From assembly GCF_001611795.1 (NCBI RefSeq), contig NZ_CP015098.1, positions 1,488,001 to 1,552,000 on the forward strand: a stretch of DNA of 64,000 nt. Reading direction: 5' to 3'. The DNA is from Streptomyces qaidamensis (GTDB lineage Bacteria > Actinomycetota > Actinomycetes > Streptomycetales > Streptomycetaceae). A program made the translations under genes and the position numbers. Positions 1-7,866 of the stretch are shown in pieces (the stretch's first letter is position 1; the number at the start of each line of letters is the position of its first letter). A model generated the notes under the pieces. That model had not been told where the DNA came from. It searched no databases and saw only the letters and a list, made by a program, of their open reading frames with translations.

Positions 1-8
1 GCGTTCGA

Positions 9-725
9 TCATGACGGGGCTCCCAGATCGCGGGTGAGGTCGAGGCCGAGGAGCCGGTCGGCGTAGGCGTACGTCTCGAACCGGGCGCCGTCGGCGAGGT
101 CCGGCTCGGTCTCGACGTCGCGCAGGACGTCCAGCACACCGGGGACGTCCAGGTCGTCCTCCCAGGCGTCGCGCAGCCTCCCCCGCACGGCGTCGGGGAC
201 CGGCCGTGAGGGCTGCCGCGCCCAGCGGGCGACCGCGCCGCGCCAGCGGGCGAGGGTGGCGCGGGCGTCGTCGAGCCCGGCCGCCTCCAGCCGGACCGGG
301 GCGCTGTGGTGACGGGTGATCAGGGCGAGGCGCAGGGCGGCCGGTTCGCAGGGGGCCGGCGGATCCGGCTCCACGGACGCGACGGCGATCCGCACCCCGT
401 CGGGCGCCTTGCCTCCCGCGGCGGTGACATGGACGACCTGGGCCTCACCCAGACCGGCGCCGACGTCGGGGCTGTCCTCGAAGGGGCGGACGCCGAGCGT
501 CGCGGCACCGGCGCGCAGCTCCGCCTGCCGGCGGCCGCCGGTCAGCAGCGCCCACACAGGTGTGCCGCCGAGTTCCAGGGTCCGGACGAGCAGGTCCCCG
601 ACGAGCAGCACCCGCAGGTCCGTCGAGTCGGAGCCGGACGCGTGCACCTCGACACGGGTCAGGCCCCGGCGGGCCGGGGCGGCGTCGACCGGCTCGCCGG
701 TCCGGGCGTCGATGATGCGCAGCAC
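9..725 (-). CDS. Cysteinyl-tRNA synthetase-like protein without catalytic motifs
   Basis: The 238-residue product begins VLRIIDARTGEP, like the LRIYDT start of CysS/MshC proteins, and has a C-terminal part resembling the CysS helical domain (ALRLALITRHH near residue 155, YADRLLGLDL near the end). The GTG at 725 was chosen because it matches the family start; the frame is open to 803. CysS enzymes are about 460 residues and carry HIGH and KMSKS signatures. Neither is visible here, so aminoacylation or mycothiol ligation is unlikely. It may be a regulatory or vestigial paralogue. It lies about 100 bp downstream of the cobalamin importer on the same strand. The family link is inferred from short similarities only. 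Confidence 0.55.
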   Translation of the reverse strand: MLRIIDARTGEPVDAAPARRGLTRVEVHASGSDSTDLRVLLVGDLLVRTLELGGTPVWALLTGGRRQAELRAGAATLGVRPFEDSPDVGAGLGEAQVVHVTAAGGKAPDGVRIAVASVEPDPPAPCEPAALRLALITRHHSAPVRLEAAGLDDARATLARWRGAVARWARQPSRPVPDAVRGRLRDAWEDDLDVPGVLDVLRDVETEPDLADGARFETYAYADRLLGLDLTRDLGAPS

Positions 726-829
726 GAGGTGAGCGTAGGCGGGCGGGCGGCCACGCGCGGGCAGGTTCGGCGTTTTCCGACTGCCGTGGCGCGATCGCCC
801 CACCCGTGACGCGCCCGGCCTCTCCGCTC

Positions 830-1627
830 TCAGGCCAGCGTGCCCAGGAACCGCACGTGGGGCCGCCCTTCGGGCCCTTCGCGGCTGACGGCGGCCCGCA
901 CCCGGTACACCTCGGCGATGAGCTCCGCCGTGAGGACGTCGCCCGGGGTGCCTCCCGCCACGACCCGCCCCGCGCCCAGCACGACGACCCGATCGCAGTA
1001 CGCCGCCGCGAGGTTGAGGTCGTGCAGGGCGACGACGGTGGTGACCGGCAGGCCCGTGACCAGGGTGAGCAGGTCGAGCTGGTGGTGGATGTCGAGGTGG
1101 TTGGTGGGCTCGTCGAGGAGGAGCTCGCGGGGTTCCTGGGCGAGCGCGCGGGCGATCTGCACCCGCTGGCGTTCGCCGCCCGAGAGGGTGTGCCAGAGCC
1201 GGTCGGCACGGTCGTCGAGGCCCGTGCGTTCCAGGGCGGCGCGCACCGCCCGCTCGTCGTCGGCGCCGGCGGGCGTCCAGGCACGGCGGTGCGGGACGCG
1301 GCCGAGCCGCACCACGTCCTCGACCGTCAGCTCGACCTGGGTGTCCGACTGCTGCTCGACGACGGCGAGGCGGCGCGCGACCGTGCGGCGGGGCAGGTCG
1401 CCCAGCGGTGTGCCGTCGAGGGTGACGACTCCGCAGGTCGGGGTGAGCAGCCCGGCCAGCAGCCGCAGCAGGGTGGACTTGCCGGAGCCGTTGGGGCCGA
1501 GGACGCCGACCGTGGAGCCGGTCTCGGGCGCGAGGGCGACGCCGTCCAGGATGAGATGCCCGTCGGCACGGCGGCTGACCCGGTCGGCCCGCAGCCCCGC
1601 CTCCACCGATGCGCCCGCGCCGCTCAC
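830..1627 (-). CDS. ABC transporter ATPase, cobalamin/siderophore (FecE/BtuD) type
   Basis: 265-residue ATPase that would energise the adjacent permease at the inner face of the membrane. Walker A GPNGSGKST lies near residue 45, the signature LSGGERQRVQIA near 148, and Walker B ELLLDEPTNHLD near 168, all intact. The GTG start overlaps the permease stop (GTGA), so the two are translationally coupled. The length fits FecE/BtuD proteins. Substrate assignment rests on the cobalamin riboswitch upstream of the operon, not on this subunit. The FecE family also serves ferric siderophores and haem. Confidence 0.9.
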   Translation of the reverse strand: MSGAGASVEAGLRADRVSRRADGHLILDGVALAPETGSTVGVLGPNGSGKSTLLRLLAGLLTPTCGVVTLDGTPLGDLPRRTVARRLAVVEQQSDTQVELTVEDVVRLGRVPHRRAWTPAGADDERAVRAALERTGLDDRADRLWHTLSGGERQRVQIARALAQEPRELLLDEPTNHLDIHHQLDLLTLVTGLPVTTVVALHDLNLAAAYCDRVVVLGAGRVVAGGTPGDVLTAELIAEVYRVRAAVSREGPEGRPHVRFLGTLA

Positions 1628-2676
1628 CGGGCCCTCCGCGTCCGGTACAGCACCGCCACGAACGCCGGCACCCCGATCAGCGACGTCACGACCCCCACCG
1701 GGACCTCCTGCGGTTCGAGGACCGTCCGGGCGAGGGTGTCAGCCCACACCAGGAACACCGCTCCGGCGAGGGCGGTGACCGGCAGCAGCCGCGCGTGCCC
1801 CGGGCCGGTCAGGGCCCGGGCGGCGTGCGGCAGCACCAGTCCCACGAAGCCGATCGCCCCGGACGAGCTGACCAGCGCGGCCGTGAGCAGGGCCGTGACA
1901 CACAGCAGCACCAGGCGGGTGCGGGCCACGGACACCCCGAGCGCGGCCGCCGCGTCCTGCCCGAAGGCGAAGGCGTCGAGGGTACGGGCGTAGGACAGGC
2001 ACACCGCCAGCGCCACGGCCAGCACGGCCAGGCACAGCCACACGTCGGCCCAGCCGGCGCCGCCGAGCGAGCCGAGGAGCCAGAACAGCACGCCACGGGT
2101 CGTCTCGGCGTCGGCAGAGGTCATCACGACGAACGAGGTGAGCGCCGAGAAGAGCTGCATGGCGGCGACGCCCGCGAGGACGACCCGGTCGGTGGTGCCG
2201 CCGAGGGTGTGGCTGAGCAGCAGTACCAGCGCGAACGACAGCAGGGCACCGAGGAACGCGCCGGCGGACACCGACAGGGCGCCGCCGCCCGCGCCCAGCA
2301 CGACCACGAGGACCGCTCCGGTGGAGGCGCCCGAGGACACCCCGAGCACGAAGGGGTCGGCCAGCGGGTTGCGCAGCAGCGACTGCATCACCGCCCCGCA
2401 GACGGCGAGTCCGGCCCCGCACACGGCCGCGAGCAGGGTGCGGGGCAGCCGCAGCTGCCAGACGATCCCGTCCCGGATCGGCGTCAGCTCCGAGCTGCCG
2501 AGGCCGAGACGGGCGGCCACGACGGACCACACGTCGGCGACCCGGATGTCGGCGGGACCGATGGTGATGGCCACGGCGAGGGAGGCGACGAGAGCGACCG
2601 CCCCGGCCGCCCCGAGCGCGAGCCCGGTCCGCCGCCGGGGCCGGGCCGCGGCGCCCGGCACACTCCCGGCGGTCAC
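1624..2676 (-). CDS. FecCD/BtuC-type ABC permease
   Basis: About 350 residues of hydrophobic FecCD-family permease. The recognisable family segments include LRLPRTLLAAVCGAGLAVCG, NPLADPFVLGVSSGAS and GFVGLVLPHAAR, which is the coupling-helix region. About ten membrane helices are expected for the family. The start is the GTG at 2676, overlapping the TGA of the binding-protein gene as GTGA; the open frame continues upstream into sequence that is only a shadow of that gene. It forms the membrane channel of a three-gene importer with the ATPase and lipoprotein on either side. Cobalamin is the likely substrate because of the riboswitch. Confidence 0.9.
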   Translation of the reverse strand: MTAGSVPGAAARPRRRTGLALGAAGAVALVASLAVAITIGPADIRVADVWSVVAARLGLGSSELTPIRDGIVWQLRLPRTLLAAVCGAGLAVCGAVMQSLLRNPLADPFVLGVSSGASTGAVLVVVLGAGGGALSVSAGAFLGALLSFALVLLLSHTLGGTTDRVVLAGVAAMQLFSALTSFVVMTSADAETTRGVLFWLLGSLGGAGWADVWLCLAVLAVALAVCLSYARTLDAFAFGQDAAAALGVSVARTRLVLLCVTALLTAALVSSSGAIGFVGLVLPHAARALTGPGHARLLPVTALAGAVFLVWADTLARTVLEPQEVPVGVVTSLIGVPAFVAVLYRTRRAR

Positions 2677-3689
2677 TTCACCAGCCCGAACCTGCGCAGC
2701 CCGGCGGCCACCTGCTCCACGCCCTCGACGGTGCGGATGGTCGGGTTCATGGCCTGCCCGCTGAGCAGCACGTACCGCTTGTGGCGGACGGCGTCCATGG
2801 TCCTGGTGACGGGGTTGGACTCCAGGAAGGCGATCTTCTTCGCGGCCGACTCGGCGGTCTGGGACTTGCGGGTCAGATCGCCGATGACGAGGACGTCGGG
2901 GTCGCGGTCGGCGACCGTCTCCCAGTTGGTCTGCGGCCACTCCTCGTGCGTGTCGTCGAAGACGTTCTGCGCGCCGAGGGCCCGGGTGATGATGCCGGGC
3001 GCTCCGCAACAGCCCGCCATGTAGGGCGACTCGGAGTTCGCGAACCAGTAGAGGAGGGTGACGTCGGAGGCGTCGGTGCCCGCGGTGGCCTTCTTCATGC
3101 GCTGCCGGAGGGAGGCCACGAGCGTGTCGCCGCGCTTCTTCACCCCGAACACGGCCGCGAGGTCCCGTATCTCGCCGTAGACGGTGTCGATGCCCAGGGC
3201 CTTGTCGCGGGCGCCGTCGCCGCCGCCCGAGTTGTCCTTGCCGGCGCAGTCGGACGGGGAGACGTAGGTGGGCACGCCGAGCTTCTCGAACTGCTCGCGG
3301 CCGGCGACGCCGCCCTTGCCGAGGGTGGAGACGAAGGACGCGGCGACGAAGTCGGGTTCGGTGTCCAGAACGCGCTCGAAGGACGGGTTGTTGTCGGCGA
3401 TGCGCGGGACCTCGGCCTCGGCCTTCTCCAGCCCCTTCATCACGGGGTCGGTCCAGGTGGCCGTGCCCGCGAGGCGGTCGGCCAGGCCGAGGGAGAGCAG
3501 GATCTCGGTGGTGCCCTGGTTGAGGGACACGGCGTGCTGCGGTGGGGCCGCCACACGGACGTCGTGCCCGCAGTTGGTGAGGGTGACGGCGGCCTTGGCA
3601 TCGGTGGACGCGGTGCCGCCGCAGCCGGTCAGGAGCAGGGAGCCGGCCGCGAGCAGGGCGGCGGCACGGGCGGGTCGGGCGAGGGGCAC
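2673..3689 (-). CDS. ABC substrate-binding lipoprotein, probable cobalamin (BtuF-like)
   Basis: First gene of the importer operon. From the GTG at 3689 the product (338 residues) has a lipoprotein signal peptide with lipobox LLTGC, then a periplasmic-binding-protein fold of the BtuF/FhuD class (HAVSLNQGTTEILLSLGLADRLAG, DPDVLVIGDL). The longer open frame to 3758 would put 23 residues before the signal peptide and is rejected. Family members capture cobalamin, haem or ferric siderophores outside the membrane. The cobalamin riboswitch directly upstream makes B12 or a corrinoid the best guess. Several Cys residues occur in the middle (SDCAG, AGCCGAP). Confidence 0.85.
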   Translation of the reverse strand: MPLARPARAAALLAAGSLLLTGCGGTASTDAKAAVTLTNCGHDVRVAAPPQHAVSLNQGTTEILLSLGLADRLAGTATWTDPVMKGLEKAEAEVPRIADNNPSFERVLDTEPDFVAASFVSTLGKGGVAGREQFEKLGVPTYVSPSDCAGKDNSGGGDGARDKALGIDTVYGEIRDLAAVFGVKKRGDTLVASLRQRMKKATAGTDASDVTLLYWFANSESPYMAGCCGAPGIITRALGAQNVFDDTHEEWPQTNWETVADRDPDVLVIGDLTRKSQTAESAAKKIAFLESNPVTRTMDAVRHKRYVLLSGQAMNPTIRTVEGVEQVAAGLRRFGLVK

Positions 3690-3775
3690 GGAAAACCAGT
3701 CCTCAGGCGTCGAGGGCCCATTCGCGGAGCCCGGTCGTACGGTGCTCCCCCGCCGCACGCGGCCGCGGGGGCCGC

Positions 3776-3940
3776 CAGCAGGTCTTCGGACTCGGGTTCA
3801 CCCGGATCGGGACGCCTTCCCGGACGTCCGCGAGGGAGTCCAGTGGCCGAGGCCCCGCCCGTCCCCCTCACCGCTGCGCGTCAGTTCCGGATTCACACCG
3901 GATTCCCTGACCCACCTACATGGGTTCGACTGGCCTCGGC
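3776..3940 (-). promoter_or_regulatory. Cobalamin riboswitch (AdoCbl element)
   Basis: Read on the minus strand, this stretch contains the diagnostic segments in order: GGGAATCCGGTGTGAATCCGG near 3911-3890, an ACTGACGCGCAGCGGTGAG core, the B12-box-like GGCCACTGG near 3847, and the 3' segment AGTCCGAAGACCTGCTGGCG near 3793-3776. These match the cobalamin riboswitch consensus. It ends about 85 nt before the binding-protein start. A GC-rich hairpin (GCGGCCCCCGCGGCCGC) in that gap could be the expression platform. The expected effect is repression of the importer when adenosylcobalamin is plentiful. Boundaries are approximate. Confidence 0.9.
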
Positions 3941-4029
3941 AAGCTATCACGGGGGCTCCCGGGAATCACCGCGCGTCCTGCGTCGTTGCCGGGAGAGCAG
4001 TGCGTCCACGACTTGCGAGGAGGCCGCCG

Positions 4030-4458
4030 GTGTACGGCGACGAGGCAACGGTCCGCAGGATCCTCACCGGGCTCGGCGACACCTGGGCCGTGGTGGGCCT
4101 GTCGTCGAACCGGCAGCGCGCCGCGTACGGCGTGGCCGCCGTGCTCCAGCGCTTCGGCAAGCGCGTCGTGCCGGTGCATCCCAAGGCGGAGACGGTGCAC
4201 GGGGAGCAGGGGTACGCGAGCCTGGCGGACATCCCCTTCGACGTGGACGTCGTCGACGTGTTCGTGAACAGCGACCTCGCCGGAGCCGTCGCGGACGAGG
4301 CGGTCGCCAAGGGCGCGAAGGGCGTCTGGTTCCAGCTGGGTGTCATCGACGAGGCGGCCTACGACCGGACCCGCGCGGCGGGCCTGGAGATGGTGATGGA
4401 CCGCTGCCCGGCGATCGAGATCCCACGGCTGTCTCATGACCGCGTACAGGAATCCTGA
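4030..4458 (+). CDS. CoA-binding domain protein (YccU-like)
   Basis: 142-residue Rossmann-fold protein of the CoA_binding_2 family. Visible are WAVVGLSSNRQRAAYGVAAVLQ near residues 15-37, then GKRVVPVHPK, and GVWFQLGVIDE near residue 100, all typical of small stand-alone CoA-binding proteins. The GTG at 4030 follows a strong GAGGAGG ribosome site near 4016-4022; upstream reading-frame extension runs into the riboswitch and is rejected. It is divergent from the cobalamin operon. The cellular role of these proteins is not established; ligand binding is inferred from the family. Confidence 0.85.
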   Translation: MYGDEATVRRILTGLGDTWAVVGLSSNRQRAAYGVAAVLQRFGKRVVPVHPKAETVHGEQGYASLADIPFDVDVVDVFVNSDLAGAVADEAVAKGAKGVWFQLGVIDEAAYDRTRAAGLEMVMDRCPAIEIPRLSHDRVQES

Positions 4459-4591
4459 AGCGTTCCCCACGAAATGCCCGCACCCGGTCAAGGGTGCACA
4501 ACTCGTCTTCTGCGGCCGGCCGGCCGATTTCTAACCTGAGGCCTCTTGCTCCCCGAACTCCCCGAGTTCGTCTTCGAGAGGCCCTGTATTC

Positions 4592-6196
4592 ATGGAAAGA
4601 GACGGCCTGCGCCGGGATGTCGGGCTGATCGGACTCATGTGGGCCTCGGTCGGCTCCATCATCGGTTCGGGCTGGCTGTACGGCGCCGAAAAGGCGGTCG
4701 TGACGGCCGGACCCGCGGCGATCCTGTCCTGGCTCATCGGTGCCGTGGCGATCGTGCTGCTGGCGCTGGTGCACGCGGAACTGGGCGGCATGTTCCCGGT
4801 CGCGGGCGGCACGGCCCGCTATCCGCATTACGCGTTCGGCGGGCTGGCCGGCATGTCCTTCGGCTGGTTCTCCTGGCTCCAGGCGGCGACCGTGGCACCG
4901 ATCGAGGTCGAGGCCATGATCGGCTACGCCGGGCACTGGCACTGGGCCCAGGGCTTCCAGCACGCGAAGGACGGGACGCTGACGACGAGCGGCTTCGCCG
5001 TCGCCGTCCTGCTGATGGCCGTGTTCGTCGTGGTCAACTTCCTCGGCGTGCGGATTCTGGCGCACACCAACAGCGCCGCCACCTGGTGGAAGGTGGCCGT
5101 GCCGCTGGCCGCGATCTTCATCATCGCGGCCGGCAACTTCCACCCGGGCAACTTCACCGAGCACGGCTTCGCCCCGTTCGGTGCCCACGGTGTGCTGAGC
5201 GCCGTCAGCTCCAGCGGCATCATCTTCGCCCTGCTGGGCTTCGAGCAGGCGATCCAGCTCGCGGGCGAGAGCCGCGACCCGCAGCGGGACCTGCCGCGCG
5301 CCACGATCGGCTCGGTCGCCATCGGGGCGGCCATCTACGTCCTGCTCCAGGTCGTCTTCATCGCCGCCCTGCCGCTGGGCTCCTTCGCGCACGGCTGGAC
5401 CAAGCTCGACTACCCCGGCATCACCGGCCCGTGGGCCGGTCTCGCGACCCTGGTGGGCCTCGGCTGGCTGAGCGTGGTGCTGTACCTGGACGCGGTGGTC
5501 TCCCCGGGCGGCACCGGCCTGATCTACACGACGGCCACGTCCCGCGTCTCCTACGGACTGGCCCGCAACGGCTACGCGCCCAAGCTCTTCGTCCGTACCG
5601 ACGCCCGCGGTGTGCCGTGGTTCGGGCTGATCGTGTCCTTCGTGACCGGCGTGGTCTGCTTCCTGCCGTTCCCGAGCTGGCAGCAGCTGGTCGGCTTCAT
5701 CACCTCGGCGAGCGTGCTGATGTACGCGGGTGCCCCGCTGGCCTACGGCGTCTTCGCGGACCGGCTGCCGCACCGGGCGCGCCCCTACCGCCTGCCCGGC
5801 GGGAAGGTCCTCTCGCCGCTGTCGTTCGTGGTGGCCGACCTCATCATCTACTGGTCCACCTGGGACACCCTGTGGCGGCTCGGCGTGGCCATCGTCCTCG
5901 GCTACGTCCTGCTCGGCGGCTACGCCTGGTACGCCACCCGCAAGGGCCTGCCCGACGCGCCCCGGCTCGACTTCAAGGCCGCCCAGTGGCTGCCCGTCTA
6001 CCTGCTGGGCATGGGCGTCATCTCCTGGCAGGGCGGCTTCGGCGGCCAGGGGCACCTCGGACTGTGGTGGGACATCCTGGTCGTCACGGTGTTCTCGCTG
6101 GCGATCTACTACTGGGCGCGGGCCTCGGCGTCGCCCGCCGAGGACATCGAGCGGAGCATCGAGGAGGTGGCCGTCGCGCAGGTGCCCGTCCACTGA
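4592..6196 (+). CDS. APC-family amino acid permease
   Basis: 534-residue membrane protein with about 12 hydrophobic segments. The N-terminal GLMWASVGSIIGSGWLYGA is the glycine-rich first-helix signature of the amino acid-polyamine-organocation superfamily. The helix 6 region LLGFEQAIQLAGESRDPQRDLPRA is also typical. The substrate cannot be read from the sequence. The ATG at 4592 is the natural start. Downstream, after 22 bp, lies a PobA-type hydroxylase; the close spacing suggests co-transcription, so the permease could bring in an aromatic or amino acid substrate, but this is inference. Confidence 0.9.
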   Translation: MERDGLRRDVGLIGLMWASVGSIIGSGWLYGAEKAVVTAGPAAILSWLIGAVAIVLLALVHAELGGMFPVAGGTARYPHYAFGGLAGMSFGWFSWLQAATVAPIEVEAMIGYAGHWHWAQGFQHAKDGTLTTSGFAVAVLLMAVFVVVNFLGVRILAHTNSAATWWKVAVPLAAIFIIAAGNFHPGNFTEHGFAPFGAHGVLSAVSSSGIIFALLGFEQAIQLAGESRDPQRDLPRATIGSVAIGAAIYVLLQVVFIAALPLGSFAHGWTKLDYPGITGPWAGLATLVGLGWLSVVLYLDAVVSPGGTGLIYTTATSRVSYGLARNGYAPKLFVRTDARGVPWFGLIVSFVTGVVCFLPFPSWQQLVGFITSASVLMYAGAPLAYGVFADRLPHRARPYRLPGGKVLSPLSFVVADLIIYWSTWDTLWRLGVAIVLGYVLLGGYAWYATRKGLPDAPRLDFKAAQWLPVYLLGMGVISWQGGFGGQGHLGLWWDILVVTVFSLAIYYWARASASPAEDIERSIEEVAVAQVPVH

Positions 6197-6218
6197 GCCC
6201 GGCCTCCATAATGTGCGC

Positions 6219-7442
6219 ATGACGCGACCCCTTCCGCCCCCCAACTCCGGCGCCCCGCAACGCTTCCCGGTCGTTGTCGTGGGCGCCGGACCCGCGGGTC
6301 TGACCGTCGGGAACATCCTGCGGGCCGCGTCCGTGGACTGCCTGGTGCTGGAGACGGAGACCCGCGCATTCATCGAACAGCGGCCCCGGGCCGGGGTCAT
6401 CGAGGAATGGGCCGTCCGCGGGCTGGAGAAGCGGGGCCTCGCCCGCAACCTGCTGGACCGTGCGGAGCTGCACACCGTGTGCGAGTTCCGCTTCGACGGG
6501 GAGCGCTTCCGGTTCCCCTACGGCGAGCTGACAGGCAGTCACCACTTCGTCTATCCACAGCCGTTGCTGGTGACTGACCTGGCGCGCGAGTACGCCGACG
6601 TCCGGGGCGGACACATCCGCTTCGGAGTCCGTGACGTGCGGATCCACGACCTCGACACCGACCGGCCATGGGTGTCGTACACCTGTCCCGAGACGGGTGA
6701 ACGCCAGGTCGTGCACTGCGACTTCGTCGCCGGCTGCGACGGGGCGCGCGGCGTGAGCCGGGCCTCGCTCCCGCCCGAGCGGGTCCGGATCGCGCGGCAC
6801 GACTACGGTATCGGCTGGCTGGCCCTGCTCGCCGAGGCACCGCCGTCCGCCGACTGCGTGCTGTTCGGATGCCATGCGAGCGGCTTCGCCGGCCAGATGC
6901 CCCGCAGCCCGGAGGTGACCCGCTACTACCTCCAGTGCCCGCCGGGCGACGCTGTGGAGAACTGGCCGCACGAGCGCGTCTGGTCGGAGCTCCGGGAGCG
7001 GCTCGGGGCGGCCGGTGTGCCGCCGTTGACCGAGGGGCGGCTGATCGAGAAGCGCGTGCTGGACATGCACGACTACGTGGTCGAGCCGATGGCGCACGGC
7101 CGGCTCTTCCTCGCGGGCGACGCGGCCCATCTGGTCGCCCCGATCGCCGCCAAGGGCATGAACCTCGCCCTGCACGACGCCTTCCTGCTCGGCGACGCCC
7201 TGGTCGCGCGGCTCACCACCGGTGACGGCAGCGGCCTCGATGGCTACGCGCAGGCGTGTCTGCGGCGGGTGTGGGACTACCAGGAGTTCTCGCAGTGGCT
7301 GTCCGAGGTGTATCACGGCACGGCGGCGGGCGACCCGTTCCGCGCGGGCACCACGCTCGCCCGGCTACGCCGCCTGTTCACCTCGCCGGCGGCGGCCGCC
7401 GCCTTCGCCGAGCAGTATCTGGGGACGGCCGCGCGGTACTGA
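6219..7442 (+). CDS. pobA: 4-hydroxybenzoate 3-monooxygenase-type flavoprotein
   Basis: 407 residues, close to the ~394 of characterised PobA. The NAD(P)H-dependent hydroxylase fingerprints are present: VVVVGAGPAGLTVGNIL (FAD dinucleotide motif), CDFVAGCDGARGVSR (DG motif near 170) and RLFLAGDAAHLVAPIAAKG (GD motif near 285). The segment RPRAGVIEEWAVRGLEKRGL is typical of PobA rather than of phenol hydroxylases. The expected reaction is 4-hydroxybenzoate to protocatechuate with FAD and NAD(P)H. No ring-cleavage genes are nearby. ATG at 6219 is used. Substrate specificity is inferred from family resemblance. Confidence 0.82.
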   Translation: MTRPLPPPNSGAPQRFPVVVVGAGPAGLTVGNILRAASVDCLVLETETRAFIEQRPRAGVIEEWAVRGLEKRGLARNLLDRAELHTVCEFRFDGERFRFPYGELTGSHHFVYPQPLLVTDLAREYADVRGGHIRFGVRDVRIHDLDTDRPWVSYTCPETGERQVVHCDFVAGCDGARGVSRASLPPERVRIARHDYGIGWLALLAEAPPSADCVLFGCHASGFAGQMPRSPEVTRYYLQCPPGDAVENWPHERVWSELRERLGAAGVPPLTEGRLIEKRVLDMHDYVVEPMAHGRLFLAGDAAHLVAPIAAKGMNLALHDAFLLGDALVARLTTGDGSGLDGYAQACLRRVWDYQEFSQWLSEVYHGTAAGDPFRAGTTLARLRRLFTSPAAAAAFAEQYLGTAARY

Positions 7443-7443
7443 C

Positions 7444-7803
7444 TCAGTCGTGCGGCGGGCGGTCGCTGAGCCGGTGGTCGGCCACGTTCAGCGCCTCGTC
7501 GACGAGCCGGCGCAGATGGCCGTCGCGGAGTGAGTAGATCACCCGGCGGCCCTCCTTGCGCGTGCTCACCAGGCCCGCGAGGCGCAGTCGCGCCAGATGC
7601 TGGCTGACGGCCGGCCTGGCCGCCCCGCACGCCTCCGTCAGCGTTGTGACGTCGGCCTCTCCCCCGGCCAGTGCGTGCAGCAGGGCGAGCCGGGTGCGGT
7701 CGCCGAGCAGAGCGAGGAGCTCCGCGGCGAGAGCCAGCTGCTCCTCGCCGGGACTGCGCGGATGCGCATCATGCGCAGATGACAGGTGCATGCGTGCGCT
7801 CAT
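7444..7803 (-). CDS. ArsR/SmtB-family metalloregulator
   Basis: 119 residues with a winged helix (ALLGDRTRLALLHAL, then GAARPAVSQHLARLRLAGLVSTRKEGRRVIYSL). The C-terminal helix DGHLRRLVDEALNVADHRL has the D-x-H ... H spacing of the alpha-5 metal site of SmtB/CzrA-type zinc sensors. It is divergent from a His-rich cation exporter, the classical arrangement for a repressor relieved by zinc or cobalt. ATG at 7803 is used; ATG at 7791 is an alternative. Palindromes at 7763-7777 and around 7791-7808 overlap its first codons. Confidence 0.87.
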   Translation of the reverse strand: MSARMHLSSAHDAHPRSPGEEQLALAAELLALLGDRTRLALLHALAGGEADVTTLTEACGAARPAVSQHLARLRLAGLVSTRKEGRRVIYSLRDGHLRRLVDEALNVADHRLSDRPPHD

Positions 7804-7810
7804 ACGCACA
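7763..7810. promoter_or_regulatory. Candidate metalloregulator operators
   Basis: TGCGCATCATGCGCA at 7763-7777 is a perfect dyad with 7-bp arms and a one-base centre. A second dyad (TGCGT, 8-bp centre, ACGCA) spans 7791-7808 over the ArsR start codon. Both lie between or at the edge of the divergent ArsR and exporter genes, so they are plausible ArsR binding sites. The first falls inside the predicted ArsR coding region. Confidence 0.5.
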
Positions 7811-7866
7811 TAATGGCGCCCGGGCGCGGGTACGTCCACTCTCGCGCGCACCGGAAGGGGATCCAC

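Noticed and set aside
4343..6475. 710-residue minus-strand open frame
   Set aside because: Antisense to the APC permease and the PobA gene; low complexity and no recognisable domain.
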